A DNA stretch of 64,000 nt. It comes from Pezicula radicicola. Taxonomy: Eukaryota > Ascomycota > Leotiomycetes > Helotiales > Dermateaceae. The stretch lies in assembly GCA_003008705.1 (NCBI GenBank), contig PDUO01000019.1, forward strand, positions 554,552-618,551. Reading direction: 5' to 3'. Positions 1 to 10,587 of this stretch are shown in pieces. The position numbers and the translations under genes are program-made. Every line of letters starts with the position of its first letter. The first letter of the stretch is position 1. The notes under the pieces were generated by a model that did not search any database, had not been told where the DNA came from, and saw nothing but the letters and a program-made list of their open reading frames with translations.

Positions 1-1
1 C

Positions 2-450
2 CCAGATATAAACCCTATTAAGAAGTGCTAGCGGTATATTAAGCAGGCTCTTTATAGACGAAGGAAACAACCAACAACTAAAGAGTAAATAAGGGTTGCT
101 GTAACAGAGGAATAGGATCGAATTCCATAGGAATGGATAAATAAGCTAATTGATAAGCAAGAGCATTTAGTTCATGTATTAGTAGAGTGTTCTGGCTGGT
201 CTACTCCTAATTAAATAGAGGTTATTGCATTTTGGTGATGTTTTCAGTGGGTGAGAGCCTGTAGCGCACAGACTTGTGCGGGTAGGGTCGTTACTAAACC
301 GTACTAACCCGTAAGAAAAGGCCTTACTATAAATCGTTAAAGAATTCTGCATTGATTGTTAATATTCTCCAGAATATTAGAAAAGTAGGATTTTTTTACG
401 TGGGCAACTCTATAAAAGTAGCATAAACAACTAATTACCGTTACAGCCTT
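2..450 (+). mobile_element. Tc1/mariner transposase relic (C-terminal end and 3' flank)
   Basis: Reading from base 2 to the stop at 212-214 gives the end of a Tc1/mariner DDE transposase. It starts with the D-x-NPI motif that surrounds the last catalytic acid and ends in a typical tail (EHLVHVLVE, then GWSTPN). The frame holds four internal stops, the first at 29-31. Two are TAG where the family has Trp, and others fit CAG or CAA changed to TAG or TAA, which is the pattern RIP leaves. The 3' flank to about 443 ends in AATTACCGT followed by TA, which resembles a mariner terminus next to its TA target site. The rest of the transposase lies outside the window. It is clearly dead. Confidence 0.7.
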
Positions 451-545
451 CTAACCCTTGTTTTGAATTGCTTTGCTGCCCTCTAAGAATGAGAGGGGTC
501 AAAGGTCGGGGAAAGACCCTCAACGACATCGAGGGTTCCCTGATA

Positions 546-605
546 CGGTATCTCGCGTATCTACGCCTTATACAAATTAATACTCGACAGAGATAGTCCC
601 ATTGT
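546..605 (+). repeat. Copy of a repeat also found at about 57045-57105
   Basis: This stretch carries GTATCTCGCGTATCT, then a TATA-AAATT block and GACAGAGATAG. The same order with a few transitions (GTATCTTGCGTATCT, TATAGAAATT, GACGGAGATAG) occurs inside the inverted-repeat element at 56948-57414. Both copies probably come from one non-autonomous transposon family. Its borders here are not clear. Confidence 0.5.
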
Positions 606-814
606 TCCTAATAGATAGACTAGTTGAAAAATAAGCGAGGAGTAAAATTTCTTGAGGGCAGTTTTAGCATTTCTGCCGTGATAGTAATAAATGAATGTTG
701 AACGAAACGATATTTTGGGGAGCAATATGGCAGCAAAGGTGTTGTATTCTATGCGGAAGGCTGAGTATCGAAATGAACTTAATTATAAGGAACTGTGACG
801 ACACATTCGCCAAT

Positions 815-1279
815 TACCGAATTGACTAATTTATAACGTCGAATTAGTCAACTTGCTCCAATTAAAATAAAGATATATTAAAATAGGAAATTAAAAATAA
901 TAAGAGATAACTACCTATTCTGTAGACCCTTAGAGTGTTTTGAAATCTAAAATTATCCTTCGAAATTAACTTAAACATAGGCTTAAATATAGGCTTAAAT
1001 ATATGCTTGATATAAAGTCAAATATAAGGTCAAATATCCCTTCCCATAACTATTAGCTAGCTCGGCAGGGATTCAGCACTCTACTCATTTACAATCGCTT
1101 AACGCGTCTTAAAAGTAATTAAAAGAAATTTACTAGCTAGAACTACTCTGTTTGATCGATATCTTAGTGTACCAGTGCACGTCCCTATGGCCCAAGCGCC
1201 CAGCTAATATTCATGGGAAGGGCTACCGAATTGACCAACATATAACGAATTCGTATATCTTGCCTAAATTAGTCAATTC
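815..1279. repeat. Degraded inverted/direct repeat, possible MITE relic
   Basis: GAATTGACTAATTTA at 819-833 recurs as its exact reverse complement at 1265-1279. A direct, slightly changed copy of the left arm (TACCGAATTGACCAACATATAACG) is at 1224-1247. No open frame lies between the arms. The arrangement suggests the ends of a decayed non-autonomous element of roughly 450-480 bp, but I see no target-site duplication. Confidence 0.4.
970..1036 (+). repeat. Imperfect 12-bp tandem repeat
   Basis: About five and a half diverged copies of a 12-bp unit are visible (CTTAAACATAGG, CTTAAATATAGG, CTTAAATATATG, then weaker copies). The differences are mainly transitions toward A/T, as in the rest of this AT-rich repeat zone. 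Confidence 0.5.
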
Positions 1280-2050
1280 ATCGCCGAATTAACTAATTAG
1301 ATTATTGACGAGCGCGTCGTTACAGAACAATCTTATGACTACCGGTATTCCGTATATCGAACAATGAATGTGATAGTAATATTGAGCCTTTGTGAACGGG
1401 CTAGCGTACATGATCTGATTGTGCAAGTAGAATACAACTTAAATAACGAGAACAGAGGACCAAGTAAATACTACGTTTTATTCACCATCACAGCTGATAT
1501 TCAAATTGTACAACATTAACATACCCAAGAGAATGTTTCTAGATGTTACGGCCTATGTTGTAAATTGAACTATAAGTCAAAACAGAACAGTAGTCACTCC
1601 ATAAGCAGGACTTTGGAATCGCGTCTGAGTAATTTCCCGCAAACACTTCAATAACTGAATCACAATATCTGAATCTTTATTGCCACCACAATTCAATGTT
1701 TTTTCTTCAAAGGCTATAAAACGGTGCCTCGACCTCGAGTCTCCGTGTCAAATTTCCACCGCAACAAGCCAACAATAGACTATTGGTAGCAAAGCATTAC
1801 TAAAAAGACTTCGCTCAACGCAACTATTACCACTTCGAAAATTTCGAGAAAGAATAAAGGGTACAGAACATTATAACGACACTTCTCAGTCTCTTGTACG
1901 TAACTTCACGCCCTCGAATAGCAAAAGGGATTTGAACTAATAGGTCTTTAAGGTCAACCAACATAAGCCAAAGTTACCAAAATTCTCACTTAAACCGAAC
2001 AAGCTCCATTGCCACCAAAATAAACCCAACAAACCCCCCTAAGTCCGAAA
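1280..2050. other. Gene-free AT-rich stretch
   Basis: I see no coding region or recognisable element here. The last 100 bases before 2051 turn C-rich on the + strand, as 5' leaders of fungal genes often do. Confidence 0.5.
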
Positions 2051-2332
2051 ATGTTCGACTACGAACAATTCAGCTACGCCTGCGGCCATGAAGAAGACAA
2101 ATTGCTCAGCTACTGTCACTTCGCCATAAACGATCTATTTCATCAGTACTTTGGAGTTAAAATGTACAGAAATACCTGGCCAAAACTAATTATTTGCCAG
2201 GGCTGTGACAGGGCAATACAAATGGATCGAGCTGCTCGGGCTGAGACTAAGGTGCACAGCGTCAAAATGCTGAGGGTCGTTACTAGAGTGGTCAGTAAAT
2301 TAGTGACGATTGTCGACGATTACCGACAATAG
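2051..2332 (+). CDS. Small hypothetical protein with Cys/His pattern
   Basis: A single uninterrupted frame of 93 residues starts at an ATG preceded by a C-rich leader. The protein has a CGHEE motif near residue 12, a single Cys near 22 and a C-x2-C pair near residue 50, which could bind a metal. The first 55 residues look like a compact domain and the rest is basic and helical. There is no signal peptide or membrane segment. I do not recognise the family. The nearby repeat zone and short length mean it could be a fragment, or an unspliced first exon. Confidence 0.4.
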   Translation: MFDYEQFSYACGHEEDKLLSYCHFAINDLFHQYFGVKMYRNTWPKLIICQGCDRAIQMDRAARAETKVHSVKMLRVVTRVVSKLVTIVDDYRQ

Positions 2333-2686
2333 CTCTTACTTACCTTAACTCCTTTAATACTTCTAATATAGTAGCTCTCCTTACTTTTCTAGATGGAAAC
2401 AGCTTTTTTACACTAGGATTAGAGTTTATTACTAGGGGGTTATCTGTTAAGGTAGAAATGAAGGGTTTAGACTGTTGCATCGCTTATATTTTTCGGGAGG
2501 TTCTCTGAAACGTAGGCACCCTAGCTTTGCCTATCCTGTTTTTACAATTGGCGCATTTGTGAGCGCACAGCCGCGTGTGGGTGACAACTTCTGTTTAATG
2601 CCTGCACCGAGATGCTGTGCCACAATGCCAGATACTTCTAATTGGTGAAAAGGAAGTCGTGCAGTTATAGTTCCTCCTGTGAGGCT

Positions 2687-2699
2687 TTCCGCTTCGGAA
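2687..2699. promoter_or_regulatory. TTCCG-N3-CGGAA palindrome
   Basis: A TTCCG/CGGAA inverted pair with a 3-base spacer lies 62 bases upstream of the first ATG at 2761. The same half-sites with spacers of 4 to 9 recur in promoters between 10 and 28 kb. The half-site contains the CGG triplet read by Zn2Cys6 regulators. Confidence 0.3.
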
Positions 2700-2859
2700 G
2701 CACAGCCCGCAAGGCAAAATTTTCAGGCCCTGTAGTTTGCACAAAAGATGGCTATGCTTAATGCAATATTCTACTCAAAAGGATATAAATTCTCTCGATG
2801 CTGATTCATATATTCTCAGCATTAAAAATCCTCTTGTTGAAATAGAAAGACTTTACAAC

Positions 2860-4455
2860 ATGGACTCCACCATGCCAAATACAATTACCTCTCCGTCCGA
2901 CGAGGAAGACTCTGTTCCTGATGGAGATGAGTTGATAGGGTCCAAAACCTCCGAAATCAACGGTATCAAATATTGGTACAAGGAGGACATGCTTGATGGA
3001 ATGGACGTAGCCGTCGCCTGGAGGAGGCACGACCTAGTCACTCAATGGTACGAATGGTGTGATCGCAAGTACCCTGGTACCAAGTTGCACGATTGGCCAG
3101 ACTTAGCGTCAGCAGCTGGCGAGGACGTTGACATTAGACTGCTGACAAGGGGGCAGTCTCTTGCTGGTTATGCAATTTTTCTCTTTCTTGAAGCTTGCTA
3201 CGCTGTGGACAAGGCTCTCTGTGGCACGGATATGGAGGCACTTGCAAAGATGAAAGTATGGCATATGCCACAGGAAATGAGTGCCTACAAGTATCTCTTG
3301 TCTGAGGAAATGATACGATGGTGGGCAACTGAGCTAGCTGAGCTGGAAAATGAAATCAAGTCTCCATTTTCGAATCGAGTATCTCTCTCCTGGCGAATAG
3401 GGGATCTGATTAGATGTCTCGCGAGGTTAGAGGTCGTAATGGAGTGCGGAGAAGGCATCGGGACGAACATCTGGACCACAATGGGAGAGAATGGGTCAGA
3501 ACCACCAGCCGGTCTTGATGATGCTATTTATGACAGAGTAGGGAGATTGAAAACCTCTGTCGAAATTCTATCTAAAGCTTTAGAACGAAGCGAGCAGGGA
3601 GAAATTGCAGCGGATATGCTTCCCCCCGCTAACCACAGATCCGTGGAATTGGGCGGTTAGTTCTCAAAAAGGACTTTCATACTTTGGAATGGTAGTATTA
3701 ATATTGTCATTAGGTATCAGAAGACGAATACCTCGCGCAGCTTCCTCCTCAATCAATGAGCATGACCTTGGAGCCGTTCAGACTTCTACCGTCCATGAAG
3801 AGAATGGTAAGCATTGAAGTCATAATTCTAGACTATTACTAATGCCACTTTAGTCACTCCAGCGTCAAATATCGCAACATCGATTTGGATTGATTCTCTT
3901 CTAGGAGCAACACCACCTATACCTGGTTTGCAATACTTGCAATCGATATTTGAGCTTGCTATGAGTCGTTTTGAAATGTCCATAGAAAGATATAAGGCCA
4001 ATGGGCTCTTGGCATGGTTCGTTCATAAAGAAACGGCATTTATCGTATCACTTTGTTTCGTTGTTACGAGTGTGTTCTTCATGGCCTGGTCGGTCATTCT
4101 CGCCAATTCGCAGTCCACAACATTGTGCGAACATAACCCCGTCTCCGACCCTAACTTCCTTGGAAACCTATCTCAATCCATACTATCAAATCTATCGATT
4201 TATCTGGTTATTGCTACAGCAGTTCACAACCGATCGGTAGGCCTGCGCTACCAGTTTTGGTTTTGGCTCTGTCTATGCGTAAGCTCTTTGTCAAGTGTGT
4301 TAGGTTTAAGCTTGTATTCTGCAACTCCCCTGGCTTCAATGATACTTCTCTGGGCTGCATCGTTTGCGCAAGTGGTCATTCCAATATTGCTTATTATTAA
4401 GACTGGGGCATCGGAGGCTGGGAACAGGGACGATGTTGAACGTCATGGATATTGA
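2860..4455 (+). CDS. Hypothetical multi-pass membrane protein
   Basis: I join three exons: 2860-3655, 3714-3806 and 3854-4455. The introns are 58 and 47 bp, with donors GTTAGT and GTAAGC. The product is 496 residues. An in-frame ATG at 2761 would add 33 residues; I chose 2860 because the added stretch looks like leader. The first 265 residues are acidic and soluble, with several Trp and Tyr and no motif I can name. The last 130 residues contain about four hydrophobic segments (starting near the WFVHKETAF stretch) and a short polar tail, so the protein is probably anchored at its C-terminus. Without the first intron the frame would close at 3660 and the membrane part would be left as an orphan. 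Function is unknown. Confidence 0.6.
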
Positions 4456-6643
4456 GAGTGTAAGGTTATCGGATTTAGCAGGAAAGTTTATCCGCCTAGA
4501 AACTATACCTATTATATTTAAGAAGATTGAGACAGCATGTCTTTTAACGTATAGACATGGCTTGCCATTAAATATGTGTGGTCATGGATAACTGATATTA
4601 GAAGTCTTACTGTGGAAATCAACGTTTACAATGCTATTAGTACGTACCTTTAGAAGCAGATCCCGATCGTGGAGGTATAAACACTTCAAACGAGGCCAAC
4701 ATCTCAGATTATGTAGACTTATATCTGAGACTTGTGAAATTAGATAGGTCCTTCTGTTTCTATTCATACGTCATTCTCAAGTATATGTTGTGAGACAGGA
4801 TAAATAACTACTCTATTCTCATCTTAGCTCCGTCTAATTATATAGACCGTCAAATCCTTCACCATGGGGTGTAGTATTTCGTGTTACGTCCAAAATTCCT
4901 CATGTGAAAGAGATCAGGAATGACGTAGTCAAAATGTATACTTGTCTAACCCGGTAGCCAAGGGCTTCATGGGATTTGGTCCGATAGCAACACAAGCTGG
5001 TGAAAGAAAATGGATGGTTCTACTCAACTCATGACAGTACTTGAAATCATTCTGATAAAGATAGCTCTCGGGGACTGTAAATGCATTTACAGGCATCTTG
5101 AGGATCTTGGGAGATAATTCTATGAGATATGTGCAATAAGGCTGGTTCTCTTAGAGTACTACTTACAAAATCCGTTATGCATTCATAAGTACCTTAAGAT
5201 AACTTGTACAAGTACTGGAAGGAAGAAGGCATGGCTGAAGCCGCGGCATCAGAAAGCTGCATACCCTTCGGAATCCCTGGAATGAGTTTCCGCACTGCGC
5301 TCCAAGTACGGAAGGAACCCCTGCTTGAATCCTGCCGTAGAGATTTGAGTTTCTTGATTCCGATGTCAATAATAATACAGTACTCATCTGCATCATAAAA
5401 TCCACAAAAGAGAAAATTAAATATTCATAAATTACCAAATATGGCTCTTAAGTCGTGGATCCGCCGTATCTCGGGGATCTCATTTCTCTCTCGCTAATCT
5501 TCCCTTCGGCATTATTTCTACCTCCTCTAACCCCACCCCTAGCCCGACCTAGCGTGGCAATTGATGAGATTGCCTCAAACCTAAATGCATTCACAGCAGA
5601 TGGTGGACTTTTTGCTCTCCGAGACTCGACCGGGATTGACCATGCTTCTTCGTAGTCTACTTTGAATGCTTTCACAGCTCAGAGGAGTTCAGTCCACGAA
5701 GCAGTTCGCAATTATCTCCAAAAGGTTTAGCAGACAACACACCATTTGCAAAGGTTTTCAAAGGTAATGTGACTTTGAAATAGAACGCCATTCTTTCTCA
5801 ACAGGAAGTTCAGAATCACTTGCCAATGGAAGTTGGCGATTACACGGACTTCTTTGGTGGCGTAAACCACTCCTTTATTGCTTGTGTTCTCAGATTCCGG
5901 TATGTTATACAATGACTAGTTCGAAGGTTAGCGTCCTTTTCAGAGGTTCAGAGAATGGACTAGAGTTGAACTACAAACACGTCCACATGGCATATCACAG
6001 GAGAGCATCCTTAGTAGTTGTTTCTAGGACAGACTTTCGGAGGTCATAGGGCCAAGTTCTCCTTGGACCTAACAGTTACTCCTAAAGTACCTACTTCACT
6101 CCTCGTAGGAGACTAGATTTCAAACTTGAGCTCGGGATGTTCATTTACAAACCAAACAAACTAGGAGAGCAAAGCAACGTTCATTCTGCCCCAGAGAATA
6201 GGTTTGGCTATGTTTTAATAAACGATTAGTCCGCAAGGGAATGAGATCTTGGATAAGGTGATTCAACAGACGGCAGGGATGGCGAAAGACAGTTCGTGTA
6301 GTATATCTAACGGGCGGGGTAGTTATTGAATAGCACAAGACTTGGGATCTGAGTCTGCTTGGAATGTAATAATAAGGGGCCCAAAGAATGAAAACTCCAA
6401 CGTGCCAAAGTCTGGAACAGAGCGGAAGGAAAGTACAGAGCTGTGTACGGAACTTGACGACTTCGAAAATAAGATCCCAACCCCGCACCCCCGCAACCCC
6501 AGCAACCCCGCTAGATTCAGAAGTAAACGGTGGCTGCTTCGTACCTTAGGGATAGATTCATAGAGTACCTCATATGCCAAACAATCAAGAAATCAGAACA
6601 GTGTTTGCTCCATTCTTCGTGATTTTTGTTACGAGACTGAACA
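4456..6643. other. Intergenic region, no clear gene
   Basis: About 2.2 kb without a convincing gene. A GC-richer island at 5450-5660 has frames open on both strands, but neither shows a family I recognise or supporting splice signals. The final 200 bases should hold the promoter of the cyclase gene. CGGAA half-sites occur at about 6423 and 6448 in direct orientation. Confidence 0.5.
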
Positions 6644-7840
6644 ATGGCCGCATCTCCAGACAGATTGGAGGGAGGACTGCCCAAATTCAACCAACTCCCG
6701 CTCCAGCAGGGTGACCCGCCATATTCAGCTTGGGGCTTGTGGGGAAAGGATGATGAAGTTGGAACATTAGTGACTTCCTCTATGCACTGTAGTTACTGAG
6801 CAGCGCTAATAATGACACTGCTTCCAGCGCTTTCTAACTCCCGAGACCGTTGCGAAAGCAGCACTCGAGATTAAAGAGGGAGTGCGCTTCAGCTTAAAGT
6901 AAGTAAATGCGCCCGAAACCCCCCTCGCACGAATACAATAATATAATATACGTATTCACACCAACTGTACTTTAGCTGGTCAATCGACAAGCCTGTGACC
7001 CCAACATTCGGTCGTTCGAACTTCCCTTTTTGCCATACTCTCCATTGCGACACTCCAGGGGTTCTTGTATTCGACGACACTGTGAGTTCCCTCTCTCGCT
7101 CGCGCAAGCTTCCCACTAACAGCCAAAATCAGATAACATTCAACACCCAAAAGTCCTCCCAATGGGACGGTCTCCGTCATTTCGCCTACCAAAAGGAACA
7201 AAAGTTCTACCAAGGCATCACGAAATCTGAGATCATCACCCCGGGTTCTACTAGACTTGGACTGCAAAATATACATGGTCAAGGCGGTATTGCTGGTCGT
7301 GGGATTCTACTTGACTATGCTGCTTATGCCGAAAGTGTAGGGACGAAATATGATGCCACGGCTGGACATGCAATTGGCTTCGAGGAATTGATGAAGTGTA
7401 TTGAATATCAGGAACAGCGTATAGGTAAGAAGATGGAGTTTTTGAGAGGTGATATCTTGATTGTGCGGTGTGGATATACGAACGCTTATCTCAAGCTTGG
7501 GAAAGAGGAGGAGGAAGCTGCTGGAAAGATGTTGCCCCCGCAAACGTGTGGGATAGAGCAGGATGTGAGATTGCTAGAGTGGCTCTGGGAAAATCACTTT
7601 GCTGCCGTTGCTGGGGACTCACCGTCCTTTGAGTCGTTCCCTCCAAAGGCCAACGCGGGGTTTTTGTTTCATGAAGTTTTACTTGCAGGATGGGGATGTC
7701 ACATAGGTGAGATGCTTTGGTTGGAAGATCTTGCGGAAGCTTGTAGTGAGAGGAAAAGATGGACTTTTTTTGTTGCGAGCTCACCTCTGAATGTTCCTGG
7801 AGGCGTCGCAAGCCCCGCAAACATGATGGCCATTCTTTAG
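6644..7840 (+). CDS. Cyclase-family (kynurenine formamidase-like) hydrolase
   Basis: Four exons (6644-6769, 6828-6898, 6976-7081, 7133-7840) give 336 residues. The third intron is 51 bp and open, so the frame also reads through it; I splice it because GTGAGT, a CTAAC branch site and CAG are present and the join restores FDDT-ITFNTQ. The protein matches fungal members of the putative cyclase family (PF04199): GTLRFLTPET near the start, then SSQWDGLRH, then DILIVRCGY, and AVAGDSPSFE near the end. The family contains metal-dependent amide or lactone hydrolases related to kynurenine formamidase; the substrate of fungal members is mostly unknown. It is the first gene of the metabolic block and could hydrolyse a cyclic or N-formyl intermediate. 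Confidence 0.85.
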
Positions 7841-8195
7841 ATATCGAAGCTATAGGGAAGATGTTTTATTGTTATAAAGATTTAATTTTATTGTATTGAA
7901 CTTGATATGTGTTTGGATAGGTAACTAACTATCTGGTGAATTTCAGTAAACTATACAATGGGCATGTTGGGTTTAGTGGATGCTTTATAACGATTTCCTT
8001 CAATGATCGTTGCACTGTCACTTGAGACGCTCGCTCTGTCATGATCCTTTGAAGTTTGAACGGATAAATGTAACTTTCAGTAGTAGCAACAAATTATATA
8101 AACTCCCAAGTCAAAGAATTCTAGTAATCTATCTAACTTCTAGCAAACAAACATACTAGCCTTGCCACCATCTCCACACTCACTCCAAAGAATAA
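7841..8195. other. Convergent intergenic region
   Basis: This is the shared 3' region of the cyclase and ligase genes, which point toward each other. I see nothing else in it. Confidence 0.6.
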
Positions 8196-10154
8196 TCACA
8201 ACTTCGCAACAACCTCGTTTCTAGGCGAAGGATGAAATGACTGTCTAGGCAACAGTCTCCTTACAATCTTCCCCCCAGCATTCCTTGGAATCTCGTCCAC
8301 AACCCTCACATTATGAATCTTCTTATACGATGCCACCCGTTGTTTCACAAACTCAATCACATGGGCAGACAAAGACGCATGTTTGTGCTTAGGAACATTG
8401 GTGGTGATGTACGTAACGGGAATATCGGTCGCTTGTTCCGGATCATAGTGCCCGCATACGGCAGCATCATCAACGTACTCATGCAGACGGAGAATGCCTT
8501 CAAGCTCGGCGGGTGCGACTTGATTTCTGTTCAGAGGTGAGCAGATGAAATTTTCATGACTGGAATGGTATATCAATACCCTTTCACTTTTATCATTTCC
8601 TTCAAACGACCGACGAGGAAGACAAAGCCATTGTCATCGACATAGCCGATGTCGCCAGTCTTCAGATACCCATCTGGCATTATGGTATCGGCTGTCAGCT
8701 CTTTATCCCCCAAGTACCCTTGCATCACATTTGGACCTAAGATGTACAATTCCCCGGGGACGCCGTGTTCGCATTCTAGTAAGGTTGTCAGAAGATTCCT
8801 CTCAATATTCAGTCACCGTACCTTTTCCATCCTCGTCGACGATCTTCACCGTGATTCCGGGCAATATTTTCCCTATGGAATTGCGGATGTGTACTTGGTC
8901 TGGTTTTTGGGTGATCACACTGGGACTGCCCTCAGTAAGACCGTACCACTGTGTTAGCACACAGTTGAGTTGTTTGCACAGGCGATCAGTCAAACTTTGC
9001 TCTAAAGGCGCTGCTGCGTTCATGAGACATTTGATACTTGAGTAGTCCCCTTGAGCAGCGAGAGGGTTCTTGAGTAGTTGTAGTGCAATTGGCGGGACAA
9101 CGTTCAAGTGTGAGACTGGGGAGATTTTAGCATTCGATGGTGCATGAGGTGAGGGTTAGATCACCTTTGTCTCTCTTGATTGAGGTTAATAATGAAGGGA
9201 CATCAAACTTTGGAAAGACAACAATCGGTGCCCCCTTTTTGCAATTAGTAGCTATCTAATGCTAGTTGGTATTCGGAACTTACTTGGAGGATATATAGAC
9301 AAGTAAACCCTTCCAAGCCGAGGATATGAAAAAAAGGAACCACCATGGCGAAGACCGTAGTGGGAGTAAACATATCAGCCAGATATATTAAATGCATAAA
9401 TACGTTCGAAACGACATTTCCATGGCTGAGTTTCACGCCCTTTGGGAGACCAGATGTCCCTGAACTGTAGCATATGAAAGCAAGCTCCTTCGCAACATCT
9501 CCGTCTGCATACTTTGGAGGCACAAAATCTAAGCTTCCAGTTTTGACAATATCAAGGACGTTGATTGAGCCTGGAATTTTGCTAGACGGATCGAGGTTTA
9601 ACTGTGAGATTTGGGGTTTGGATATTATCAGGCCTTTCAAAGCTGTCTGAAGGTTGGCCAGGAGTCCATCACCCACAAGGACATGTTTAGGTTCTGCTAT
9701 CGAAAGTGCATGCGCGAGTTCCTTTCAAATGCTCGTTAATTTTTACATGACCACTATAACGTTATTTTCACGTACCTGTGGAAGATGGAAAGGATTGAGT
9801 CCAGACACGACTCCTCCAATTGCAAGGACTGCATGAACATAAACTGGGTAGTGAACCTTGAAAATAATCAGTCATCTCGCTAAGTCATATATCTGCATTC
9901 AATTCACTTACTGTGTTGAAAGCTAAAATGCTGACGACTGTCCCACGTCTGATTTTCAACTGATCTTGAAGGTATTTCGCCAATCTACGAACTGCCATGC
10001 GTAGAGAGGAATACGTGTAGATGAGATGGCCAGTTGGACCGTCTATAATCGCGGGCGAATTAGGAGATGCGCCCCCGATATTGTACTCCAAAAAGATATT
10101 TGAAATAGTCGCATCCTTTGGATAATCCAAGACGTATTCCGACGTGTAGACCAT
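8196..10154 (-). CDS. Acyl-CoA ligase (4-coumarate-CoA ligase type), peroxisomal
   Basis: Seven exons on the minus strand (10154-9912, 9856-9776, 9721-9284, 9234-9165, 9115-8822, 8775-8580, 8526-8196) give 550 residues, the usual length. Adenylate-forming enzyme motifs are intact: the phosphate loop SSGTSGLPKG near residue 194, YGLTEG, TGD in the YLKTGDIGY stretch, GRLKEMIK, and the catalytic lysine of PRNAGGK near residue 527. The last three residues are AKL, an accepted variant of the peroxisomal PTS1 signal. The enzyme should activate a carboxylic acid as acyl-AMP and then acyl-CoA. Overall layout fits the 4-coumarate-CoA ligase-like branch, so an aromatic or medium-chain acid is likely. 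It shares a divergent promoter with the reductase gene at 10588. Confidence 0.92.
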
Positions 10155-10587
10155 TGTGGGAGAAGAATGTAGAGCTGCTGCTACAGGATATGTGATCCTC
10201 CTCTTTACAAACCACTAAAGCTTTTAGAAGCCTTAAGCTATAGGTACCTAAAGTATAGCACACGGACGTAGTCAAAGTGGCTCGGAAAAGCCGGGGGGTT
10301 TGAATTCCGCGTGTTCGGAACAATCATATCTAAGATGAAAACACGATTTTAAGTTAGAAGCCTCAAGCACCCTGCGTCAATCCTTTCGGAAAGCTCTATT
10401 TCCATGCGGGGATGGGGTAGTCTGGGGTAACTACCCAAGAAACATTCCGGCCGGGCAAGGGGCGGACGGCTGTACCAGCGGCGTCCCCATATCTAACCCT
10501 TAGAATTGTTCTTTTACTTTTACTTTTTCAACATCATACGACACAAATTCGCATACTTCCATACTCCGATAAATATATATTCACAAC
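10155..10587. promoter_or_regulatory. Divergent promoter of acyl-CoA ligase and PRISE reductase
   Basis: The 433 bp between two head-to-head start codons must serve both genes. It holds a CGG-N5-CCG pair at 10283-10293 and the TTCCG-N6-CGGAA palindrome described separately. A TATA-like run lies at about 10571-10580. Confidence 0.6.
10305..10320. promoter_or_regulatory. TTCCG-N6-CGGAA palindrome
   Basis: TTCCGCGTGTTCGGAA is 151 bases from the ligase start and 268 bases from the reductase start. An identical layout with the same spacer length occurs at 16081-16096 upstream of the Zn2Cys6 regulator gene. A C6 zinc-cluster dimer is the natural candidate reader. Confidence 0.4.

Noticed and set aside
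5448..5675. Overlapping open frames on both strands in a GC-richer island
   Set aside because: No family similarity, no splice support; the two frames are mirror images of one compositional patch.
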